DNA from: Candidatus Latescibacterota bacterium
Lineage (GTDB): Bacteria; Latescibacterota; UBA2968; UBA8231
Direction: 5' to 3'
Assembly: GCA_022826515.1 (NCBI GenBank)
Contig: JAJDUT010000139.1
Location: 38,307 to 102,306 of the forward strand
DNA length: 64,000 nucleotides
Below the pieces are notes generated by a model. It saw nothing but the letters and a program-made list of their open reading frames with translations. It did not search any database and was not told where the DNA came from. How positions within the stretch are numbered: position 1 is the first letter of the stretch; every line of letters starts with the position of its first letter. Below, one piece after another: positions 25,409-33,330 of this stretch. Position numbers and translations under genes: made by a program.

Positions 25409-28290
25409 TCTCTCAATCCGGCATATACAGTGAGATAGGACAGGCCGCTCGTCTCCGTCTGATCTTGCCGATCGAATGAGTCGATCTTCCGGCGGTCCAC
25501 CCGGATTCCAATCGTCGACATGAGCCGGTATCCCACATAGCTGGTGGAATTGGTTAGCTGTAGGGCGAGGGACAGCTCATTGAAATCGCCGGTGGGATCG
25601 CCCCGATTCAGGCCGGCCACCGGGTCGTCTGCGAACGCCACCTCCTGCTGCGCGAAATCGCGGAAGATGACCTGCTCTAGGCCGACGATCACCGTGCTGT
25701 GGCTCAGCACCGGGATGTCCAGCCGCAAGGAGGCCATCCCGGCCCACTCCTTGCGCTCGAATACCCGGTCGTTTAGGAGCCACTCGGTGTTGAACGGCGT
25801 GTCGTCCATGAACAGTTCGTGTTTGACGCGCGGACGGAGTTGGATGCCGCTGCTTAGGGGATAAAGCCAACTCAGCTTGTTGATCAAACCGAGCCGCCGG
25901 GTGTGCTGCGAGATCTTCCGGCCCTTCCGGTCCACGGTGAGCTGCTCCCGTTGCCGCAGCACCTCGTAGATCAGCTTATTCCCGGAGTTGACTCCGGTAT
26001 TGCCCCGACGCTCGAAGGCCAGCGACAGTTTGTTGACCCAAGTATTGGGCAGGCCCAGCGGATCCGGGATCGGCGTCATGCCCTCGTCCCTGAACCTTCC
26101 GTGCAACCATTGGAAGAGGTTGTCGGCGATGTCGTCCTCGACCCGCTTCAACATGTTATAGACCGTCAACTCGCCCACGTTGGGATAGCTGCGCTCAAAC
26201 GCGAAAAGGGCATAGCTGCTCACATTGGTCTCGCCGGTTGAGGGACGGCGCACCCGCTGGTGGCCTGCGGTGAGCTTGGCATCTGGCACGATCCACGCAC
26301 CGCCGTACACGTTGAATCCGCGGCGGTCGCGCTTGTACGGGTAATCGGGTTCGTTGTCGTTTTCAAAACGGTCTCCCCAGCCGTTGTTGTTCATGTCGAG
26401 GCCGAAGAGATACTCGGGCCGATCCACGCTGTAGCGCAGGAAGGGCTCGGCGTAGTCGGGCACATTGTTGGGTCGCACGCGGGTGTTGTTCTGGTTGAAA
26501 TCGGAGATGAAATCGTGGTTCTCGTCGAGGCCGGGAAAAACCGCCTCATCTGCGTACCCCTCAAATACGCGAATGCTGTTCCGTTCGTCGGGTGTCCGGC
26601 CGTCGTCGAATCTGCGCTTCTGGTCATTCTTGCGATCGTTGTCGTCGTTGTCGTCGACGAAGTCGTAGAGGTAGCTGGAATGGGCCTGCGGCGTGTCCGC
26701 GTAGTTGACCCGGCCCGCTGAGTCTAGGAATCGCATGGTGGTCGAGTATTGGGCGTCCATGCCGAAGGCCTCGCCGAAGAGGTAATAGGGATAGAAATCC
26801 CTGGCCACGTTGACCATCCACGCTTCGGCGGCGGGATTGCCCCGAATGCCCGATGAGGTGGTGTGAGTGGTCCGGCTTACGTCGGGGTACTTGCGGTACT
26901 GGTGGTTCACATTGAACTCGCCGTAGAGCCTGAACCCGGCCAGATCGTCGGCCTCCACCGTAAAGCCGAGGATCTGGGTGGCGGTGGGCAGTCCGTAGTC
27001 AAAGACCACGGCACCTAGATTGGAATGGTCCTGCACATTCCCCGGTGCCCGCACCATGGTCCTGAACACCGGGCGCGGTTCGAAGATGGCGTTGTCGGTG
27101 TGCTGGTCGGAAGTGACTTCCACCTTGTAGTCGTTGCTCAGGACCAGCCGGAACCGGACTTTGCTGATGTTGTTGACTGCATCGGCTAGGGACACCACCG
27201 TTTCCAAGTCATCGAGGACTGCCGGGTCCGGATCCGCCAGCACGTAGTCCAGCCGGATCCTCCCCAGTTCGCCGCCGCCTTCGGCTATTAGGGAGCCATC
27301 CCGGGGGATGCCTCCCGAAACCCTAGGATGGAAGCCGATTTGGCTGCCCACCAGCACCGTGTCCAACTCCCCTATCCGGGTCGTAATCTCGATATCGTGG
27401 GCGAAGAGGGCGGGACCGCCTTCGCCGTCTGCTGGGGAATCGTCGGTAATCCGCACGGTGATCCGATTGATGCGCGCGCCCGACTGGTGAGAGCTCAGTC
27501 TGCCGGTCAATGGACTCCCGTCAAAGGGCACGGTCGAGCTCCGCCCGTTGTGCGCGTTCACGAAGGTGCCGCCGATGCGCACAAAGTCGGCCAAATTCCC
27601 GACGGCTCGGAGACCGATGAAATTGGTAAACTCGTCGATGAAACTGCGCGCTGGCAGGAACAGTGGGACATTGATTCTGGATAGGAGGGCTGTGGCCGCG
27701 ACGCGATCTGACATATAGTCGAATTGGACCCCGTTGAAGGCCGTCTTGCGAAAGGTCATGGGCGTCAGGGTCGTGCCGATCTCGTCGCCGATGCTCACGC
27801 GGAAATGGTGCTGTCCCTTGGCGTCCGCAGAGACCACGAGGGAGCTGAAAAGGTCTTTGTAGCGGTCGGTCTTGTGGAGCAGGTTCCCCTCAGAGGTCCG
27901 GGGCTGGCTCTGCTGCCAGTCGTAGATCAGCCAACCTCGGGTCAGGAGCCGGCCGTAGAGATCGTAGTGATTGTCGCCCTCCTGATCGGTGGATAGGTAG
28001 CGCAAGTAGCGCTCGTGGGCGTAGTTGGTCCCCGCCTCCCATCGCCAGCGGTAGTGGTTGGCGACCTCCTGGGGCATGTACCATTTCTTGAGAGACGGAA
28101 CGAAGGCGTCCGTGCGCGGGCTGGGAGCCGCCGAGTAGTAGATCGCCCGGCCGCTCTCGCGGATTCCGAGGCGATTCCCGTAGTCCGACTGGGATGCGCC
28201 GGGCGCGACGTCCAACGCGACTGCGAGCCCGACGAGGATGAGGATTCGGGACTTGGGCCGCACGGTGCGCACTTGGGAGGACTTGTTCAT
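25405..28290 (-). CDS. Large exported protein, likely outer-membrane barrel (paralogue A)
   Basis: A 961-residue exported protein paralogous over its full length to the next gene upstream. A signal peptide (hydrophobic ILILVGLAVALDVAPG) is followed by the shared block YLRYLSTDQEGDNHYDLYGRLLTRGWLIYDW. The middle has Asp/Asn-rich, calcium-type loops (VDDNDDNDRKNDQKR; DENHDFISDFNQNNT; DMNNNGWGDRFENDNEPDYPYK). The C-terminal third alternates short beta strands (KLSLAFERRGN, PRVKHELFMDD) and the protein ends TVYAGLRE, as expected for a barrel. I start it at ATG 28290, where the upstream stop and this start form TGATG; GTG 28293 is the alternative. The family has no name I know. A role in surface assembly or export is inferred from the neighbouring parvulin and FlgD-tail genes. 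Confidence 0.72.
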   Translation of the reverse strand: MNKSSQVRTVRPKSRILILVGLAVALDVAPGASQSDYGNRLGIRESGRAIYYSAAPSPRTDAFVPSLKKWYMPQEVANHYRWRWEAGTNYAHERYLRYLSTDQEGDNHYDLYGRLLTRGWLIYDWQQSQPRTSEGNLLHKTDRYKDLFSSLVVSADAKGQHHFRVSIGDEIGTTLTPMTFRKTAFNGVQFDYMSDRVAATALLSRINVPLFLPARSFIDEFTNFIGLRAVGNLADFVRIGGTFVNAHNGRSSTVPFDGSPLTGRLSSHQSGARINRITVRITDDSPADGEGGPALFAHDIEITTRIGELDTVLVGSQIGFHPRVSGGIPRDGSLIAEGGGELGRIRLDYVLADPDPAVLDDLETVVSLADAVNNISKVRFRLVLSNDYKVEVTSDQHTDNAIFEPRPVFRTMVRAPGNVQDHSNLGAVVFDYGLPTATQILGFTVEADDLAGFRLYGEFNVNHQYRKYPDVSRTTHTTSSGIRGNPAAEAWMVNVARDFYPYYLFGEAFGMDAQYSTTMRFLDSAGRVNYADTPQAHSSYLYDFVDDNDDNDRKNDQKRRFDDGRTPDERNSIRVFEGYADEAVFPGLDENHDFISDFNQNNTRVRPNNVPDYAEPFLRYSVDRPEYLFGLDMNNNGWGDRFENDNEPDYPYKRDRRGFNVYGGAWIVPDAKLTAGHQRVRRPSTGETNVSSYALFAFERSYPNVGELTVYNMLKRVEDDIADNLFQWLHGRFRDEGMTPIPDPLGLPNTWVNKLSLAFERRGNTGVNSGNKLIYEVLRQREQLTVDRKGRKISQHTRRLGLINKLSWLYPLSSGIQLRPRVKHELFMDDTPFNTEWLLNDRVFERKEWAGMASLRLDIPVLSHSTVIVGLEQVIFRDFAQQEVAFADDPVAGLNRGDPTGDFNELSLALQLTNSTSYVGYRLMSTIGIRVDRRKIDSFDRQDQTETSGLSYLTVYAGLRE

Positions 28291-31094
28291 CACAATCCAG
28301 CATATACGGTTATGAAGGTGGTGCTCAATTCGCGGCCCCGGTCTTCCTTTACCGACTTTCCTTGGTCACCGGCGGCGATGAACTCGTCCCAGACCCGGGT
28401 GTAAATGATGCCGAACTGGGTGGTCAGGGTATAGCCTTGGTATTCCCGGACGTTGGACCACTGGACGGCCAGCACTAAGCTGCGGGAGTCTCCCGTGGCC
28501 CCCACCCGGTTGGCGACGAGGGCCTCTTTCTCGTCCAGCATCAGGTCCGCAACCCGGTGGTACTCCAGCCCGGCCTCGAGAGACGACGCGCTCAACATGG
28601 GATGTCGCAGCAGCAGGGTGCCTGTTCCCGTCCACTCCTGGCGCTCGTCGCCCTCTAAGATGAAAGGCGCTTGGTTTAGGTACTCGCTCTTGATCTTGGG
28701 CTGGACCTCTAGGCCGCGGACGCGGTAGGTGTAATCCGCTTTGTTGATGAGCCCGAAAAAGTGGGTGCGTTCTTCGAGGATGGGGCCGATGCTCCGCTCG
28801 TAGGCGTCTCCCTGCTGAGCATACAGGTCGTACTTGATCTTGGTACGTGTCTTCAACTCGCTCACCGGGCGATAGTTCAGTTCTAGGTAGGTCGAGTTCA
28901 CATAGGTGTCGCGGGCCGGGAGCACGTCCTCGATGTTGGCTAGGTTGCCGGTGGCCAGACCGAGATAAGGAGTCATTTCCCGGCGGTCGTCGGGTATGGT
29001 GTCCTTGGTCCGCTTGAGCATATTGTAGATCCGAACCGCGCCGAACCGGGGATAGTCGTGCGCAAAGGTGACCAGCCCGTAGGTCGTGTGGTTCTTGCGA
29101 TTGGAAGACAATGAACTGACCCGCAGAAGCCCCAGCGTGGCCCTGATGTCGGGCGTCACAAAAGCGCCACCGTACACGTTGTACCCTTGCTGGTCCGTCT
29201 TGTAGGGGTAGTCGGCTAGATCGTCGTTCTCGAAGCGGTCCACCCAGTTGTTGTTGTTCAGGTCGATGCCGAAGAGGAACTCGGGCCGGTCTGAATAGTA
29301 GCGGAAGAAGGGCTCCTCATAGTCGGGGATGCGATTCGCTAGAATGACGCTGTCGTTCTGATTGAAGTCCGATACGAAGTCGTTGTTCTCGTCCCAGCCC
29401 GGGAACACGTTGGCATCACCCGAGCCCTGCTCGAATCGGGCCCAGTCGGAAATCCGGTCTTGGTCGTCATTGTCCTCGACGAACTCGTAGAGGTGCCGCG
29501 TCGAATGGTCGTAGAGGATGTCTCCTTCGCTGTTTACGAGGTACGCTGTGGTGGAGTAGTCGGGGTCTAGGCGGAAGACCTCGCCGAAGGCGAAGAACGG
29601 GTAGGCCACCTTCGACACATTGACCATCCACGCCTCTGCCTCCTTGGAATAGCTGGACAGATCGCGGCCTGTTTGGGCTAGGCTAGGGCTGGGGAACTGG
29701 TGGTAGGACCGGCTGATGGCCAGTTCGGCGTAGGCATCGAATCCCATCACCTCTTTGACGTCTACGGTGAATCCATAGACCATGTTAGCCGTGGGCAAGC
29801 CATATTCGAAGACGAGCCGGGTCTGGTTGGAGTTGTCCGGCACATTGCCTTCGGCCCGGGCCACTTCGAAGAGCGCCGGTGCCAGCTCGTCGATATCCTC
29901 GCCGCTGAGCGGCAGGTTGGGCGTGGGACGCAATCCAGTCTGACGGTCGGACCATATCTGGATGCGGTAGTCGTTGGCCACCACTAGATCGAAGGTGATC
30001 TTCGCGATGGTGTTCGGACGCGGCCCAGTGTAGGCGATGTCGGTGAAGTCGTAACTGATTACGATCTTCTCGTCCCCGTCCGCGCTCTGGAAGCCCTCGT
30101 GATGGAATCCGCCGCTGACCACGGGCCACGCGGCCGGATCGGTCACCATCACCCGCTGGCGGATATCCTCCCGCCGCCCGGTGGCCGGGTCCTCCGTGGT
30201 TATGATGATCTCGTGCGAGAACAGGGCCGCGCCGGCCACGCCGTCGTCCGGTGAATCATCGCTCAAAACAAGGGCCAGGCCGCGCACCGGGACCGCCCCT
30301 TGGTTGGCAGCGAGTGTGCCTTTGAGCGGATTCCGCTCGAAGGCGTCCTCAAAGGTCGTGGAGTTGTGGGCGTTGACCATAGTCGCCCCCACTTCCACGA
30401 AGTCCCCAACCTGGGCGACGACCCGCCCTCCCATCAGGTTGGTGCCATTGGTCACTGTCACGGGCGCGTTCTTGGGCGTGGTAGTGGCGATCGGAAAGCT
30501 GATCCGGGAAAACAGCATCGTGCCGCGGTACTTATCCGCGGCGAAGTCCATCTGTATGCCGTTGAAGTTGGGTTTGGAAAAGGTGAGCGGCGTCAACGCC
30601 GTTCTGATCTGATTCCCGGCCGTTATGGCGTAGTGAAACTGGCCCTTGGAATCCGAGCTGACTAGGACGCTGCTGAACCAGCTAGCGAACCTCGGATCCT
30701 TGTAGAGCGAGGAACCAAACTGTCCGGGCTGACTCTGATTCCAGTCGTAAACCAGCCACCCCCGGGTCAGGTAGTTGCCGTAGAGATCGTAGAAGGGGTC
30801 GCCCTCGCGGTCGGTGTTTACGTAGCGCTGGTACTGTTTGCGGGCATAGTTGGAATACTCCCACTGCTGCCAGCCGTACAGCTCGTACAGCTCTTGGGGC
30901 ACGTACCATTTCTTGAGGGCCGGATCTAGGGCGTCGTAGAGGACCCCGGGCCCCCTCGGTTCATAGGTTATCTCCCCCCCTCGCCGCTGTCCGAGCAGTC
31001 GGCTGGAGGACTGACCGCACACCTCAGATGCCTGCATCGTGGCGATGAGCACGAACGCGCTCAGTGCTCCCGCGGCCTTGCCGGTCGTCAACAT
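28290..31094 (-). CDS. Large exported protein, likely outer-membrane barrel (paralogue B)
   Basis: A 934-residue paralogue of the gene that follows it. A signal peptide (ALSAFVLIATMQASEVCGQ) precedes the shared block QRYVNTDREGDPFYDLYGNYLTRGWLVYDWNQSQ. The same Asp/Asn-rich loops recur (VEDNDDQDRISDWAR; DENNDFVSDFNQNDS; DLNNNNWVDRFENDDLADYPYK), then YNVYGGAFVTPD and a beta-strand-rich C-terminus ending FITVYAGL. Conservation of loop order in both copies indicates tandem duplication followed by divergence. On the mRNA the ribosome-site region just before ATG 31094 can fold as a 6-bp hairpin (GAGAGA/TCTCTC with a GGG loop, 31096-31110), which could dampen initiation. Exact function is unknown. 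Confidence 0.72.
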   Translation of the reverse strand: MLTTGKAAGALSAFVLIATMQASEVCGQSSSRLLGQRRGGEITYEPRGPGVLYDALDPALKKWYVPQELYELYGWQQWEYSNYARKQYQRYVNTDREGDPFYDLYGNYLTRGWLVYDWNQSQPGQFGSSLYKDPRFASWFSSVLVSSDSKGQFHYAITAGNQIRTALTPLTFSKPNFNGIQMDFAADKYRGTMLFSRISFPIATTTPKNAPVTVTNGTNLMGGRVVAQVGDFVEVGATMVNAHNSTTFEDAFERNPLKGTLAANQGAVPVRGLALVLSDDSPDDGVAGAALFSHEIIITTEDPATGRREDIRQRVMVTDPAAWPVVSGGFHHEGFQSADGDEKIVISYDFTDIAYTGPRPNTIAKITFDLVVANDYRIQIWSDRQTGLRPTPNLPLSGEDIDELAPALFEVARAEGNVPDNSNQTRLVFEYGLPTANMVYGFTVDVKEVMGFDAYAELAISRSYHQFPSPSLAQTGRDLSSYSKEAEAWMVNVSKVAYPFFAFGEVFRLDPDYSTTAYLVNSEGDILYDHSTRHLYEFVEDNDDQDRISDWARFEQGSGDANVFPGWDENNDFVSDFNQNDSVILANRIPDYEEPFFRYYSDRPEFLFGIDLNNNNWVDRFENDDLADYPYKTDQQGYNVYGGAFVTPDIRATLGLLRVSSLSSNRKNHTTYGLVTFAHDYPRFGAVRIYNMLKRTKDTIPDDRREMTPYLGLATGNLANIEDVLPARDTYVNSTYLELNYRPVSELKTRTKIKYDLYAQQGDAYERSIGPILEERTHFFGLINKADYTYRVRGLEVQPKIKSEYLNQAPFILEGDERQEWTGTGTLLLRHPMLSASSLEAGLEYHRVADLMLDEKEALVANRVGATGDSRSLVLAVQWSNVREYQGYTLTTQFGIIYTRVWDEFIAAGDQGKSVKEDRGRELSTTFITVYAGL

Positions 31095-31130
31095 GGAGAG
31101 ACCCTCTCTCGGTGAATCGCCATATCAGTT

Positions 31131-33314
31131 TCAGTATACCACTTGGACCACGGTGGTGGTCGTCGCAGCGCTGGCGACGCTGAGCATGTTTACTTGAGCC
31201 AGATAGATCCCAGGCGGCACGAGCTCGCCACTGCCATTGGTCCCATCCCATGGGATCGACCAGTGACCGTCTCCTTGCTCGCCGGAGAAGAGGCGGCGAA
31301 CCAAGTGGCCGGCGAGATCGAACACGCTCACCTCAACGGACACCGGACCGATTACTCGCGACAGGTCGTAGGAAATGTGGGTCCGGTCGTTGATCCCGTC
31401 GCCATTGGGACTGAAGGGCCGCGGTATGGCTCGGGTATTGATCAGGATGTCGTCGCCCGCAAGGGGCACATCTACCGACAACACCCGCGCATCCGCCGTT
31501 CCCACCGGAGGAAAGGGGGCGTCCCCGGGGCCGAGGTGGGCTGCGTTGCCAGCGAGGATCTTCTGACCGGTGGTCCCGGTCCCGGTGTTGCCGGCCCAAC
31601 CGGGGAAGGCCGTCCCGTATCTGAGGACTCGGCAGCGAAACCGGATTCTCAGGATGGTGGCTTGGTCGGCCGCTAGGTCGCTAGCCGTTATGGCCGGGAA
31701 GCGCACCCGGAATCGCCGTTCCTCCACTGCCTCAATGCCGAAGTCGGCGGCCGGGTCGGTGGGCAGTGCCGACGGGCTCAGATCCCAACCGGAGAAATCC
31801 GCCGCCTCAATGCGGCCGTCGTGGAAAAGGACCTGGATCGAGTCAATCGCCTCGACCCGGACCGGCGTGGCGATCTCAAAGGTGTCGAAGCCGCTGTCCT
31901 GGCCCGGTCGTATCCGGGTCGGCATGACCGCGTAGGTGAAGGTTGCCGGAACGCCCAGGTCGACCTGACGGGGGTAGATCTCTCCGACGATTCGCTCGGC
32001 CGCTGGCGGGAACACCGTGAAGGCCAGCGGCCCAACCCCGGTCGCTGCCTCCAAGTCCCGGCTCGCCAGTTCGACTCGAACCTGAAAATAGCGCCGTGGG
32101 GCCGGAGTGCTGATGACCGCCCCAAGCTGCTCGTCATGGATGTTCTCGACCGTGATGCCACGGGTGCCCTCTTGCCCATAGGGAGCCGACCACGGCGTCC
32201 AGGCGTCTGGATCGTCCCGGATCTCGCCCCGTGGTCTCAGGCCGAGATAGTCCTCTAGGCTCAGTGCTACTTGGTTTTTCTCTGCCAATGGCAGCGCCCG
32301 GTAGGCTCGCAGTGCATCGAGCGGCTCCAAATCGTCTAGGGCAATCTGCTCGCCCGCGGCCGTGGTGGCGACCGCGCCCTCCTTCCAAGGGAGATTTACC
32401 GAACCGCCGGGCCCGGGGCGGGTGAATTCCAGCGGCGTATCGTCATGCCCGGCGCGCGTCGAAATGCGGGCCTGTGCCATCCCTGCGAGCCCCAGGCTCT
32501 CCTCGATCCAGCGGATCTTGCCCCACACGCCCCAGTTGTCCCCCAGATCGTAAACATTGGAGATGTATTGGGCTTCGGGCACAAACCCGGTCCCGAATAC
32601 CCTAAATTCGGCGATTTCAAAGCCGATGGACGTCTGCGACCGCAGGCGCAGGAAGCGCAGGTACTGGGGGGGAATCCGCAGGTCGACTACGGGCTGGTCG
32701 TTTTGCAACTCCAGCTTGAAGCTGGTCATCACCGGTCGGCCGGACTCGTCTCTGTCATTCTCGCTGCCGTTGTTGACTAGAAGCTCGTACGCGCGCAGAT
32801 AGTCGTTTTGGAAAGGAAAATCGGGTGCCGCGAAACCTGGCGCGTTGCGCGGAAAGAACTGGATCCGGTTCACCCCGAAGCGCGCGCCCAAGTCAAAGTC
32901 GAGCATGGCCCCGAAGGCGAGGACCTGTGGCCCCTCCGCCTCGCTCTTGCGAGTGAAAGCCGTCTCGAGATCGCCGTCCACCATCAGCAGCAGCTCTTCG
33001 GCGAGGCCGAGCGTCAAGAGGTTCGGCGAGGTCAGGGTGGCTCCGGCCGCGATATTGCTGGTGGAGTCGGCTCGCTGGGGGAAGATCCAGCCCGGTTTGC
33101 CGGGAAAGTCGAAGTCCACCACATCGCCCGGGGTGTTGGTGATCGCGGCCTCATCGACGCTGATCTGAGCCGCGGCCGGGATTGCTCCACCGCCGCCGTT
33201 ATAGGGTTGGCCACTGGCACCGCCTAGCACCCGGCTTTCAGCAGCCAGATCTTGGGCCATTAGGCAGAATGTCCCAAGCATGACCAAGCTGGTTCTGATC
33301 CGCTGCATTCTCAC
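31131..33314 (-). CDS. Exported FlgD-tail protein 3 (discoidin-like modules)
   Basis: A 727-residue exported protein, third of three paralogues. A signal peptide (RTSLVMLGTFCLMAQDLAAES) is followed by a discoidin-like module (LDFDLGARFGVNRIQFFPRNAPG, then LRIPPQYLRFLRLRSQTSIGFEIAEFRVFGTG), a second beta module with KIRWIEESLGLAG, and a long beta-rich part that includes IRFRCRVLRYGTAF. The last about 95 residues are a FlgD-Ig/CHU_C-like tail: RPFSPNGDGINDRTHISYDL, FDLAGHLVRRLFSGEQ, WDGTNGSGELVPPGIYLAQV, ending VVQVVY. The tail is of the kind used for surface sorting in FCB bacteria, although no type IX secretion gene is in view. GTG 33314 or ATG 33308 could start it. It lies 36 bases before barrel gene B. 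Confidence 0.78.
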   Translation of the reverse strand: MRMQRIRTSLVMLGTFCLMAQDLAAESRVLGGASGQPYNGGGGAIPAAAQISVDEAAITNTPGDVVDFDFPGKPGWIFPQRADSTSNIAAGATLTSPNLLTLGLAEELLLMVDGDLETAFTRKSEAEGPQVLAFGAMLDFDLGARFGVNRIQFFPRNAPGFAAPDFPFQNDYLRAYELLVNNGSENDRDESGRPVMTSFKLELQNDQPVVDLRIPPQYLRFLRLRSQTSIGFEIAEFRVFGTGFVPEAQYISNVYDLGDNWGVWGKIRWIEESLGLAGMAQARISTRAGHDDTPLEFTRPGPGGSVNLPWKEGAVATTAAGEQIALDDLEPLDALRAYRALPLAEKNQVALSLEDYLGLRPRGEIRDDPDAWTPWSAPYGQEGTRGITVENIHDEQLGAVISTPAPRRYFQVRVELASRDLEAATGVGPLAFTVFPPAAERIVGEIYPRQVDLGVPATFTYAVMPTRIRPGQDSGFDTFEIATPVRVEAIDSIQVLFHDGRIEAADFSGWDLSPSALPTDPAADFGIEAVEERRFRVRFPAITASDLAADQATILRIRFRCRVLRYGTAFPGWAGNTGTGTTGQKILAGNAAHLGPGDAPFPPVGTADARVLSVDVPLAGDDILINTRAIPRPFSPNGDGINDRTHISYDLSRVIGPVSVEVSVFDLAGHLVRRLFSGEQGDGHWSIPWDGTNGSGELVPPGIYLAQVNMLSVASAATTTTVVQVVY

Positions 33315-33330
33315 TCGATAGACCTTGGTA

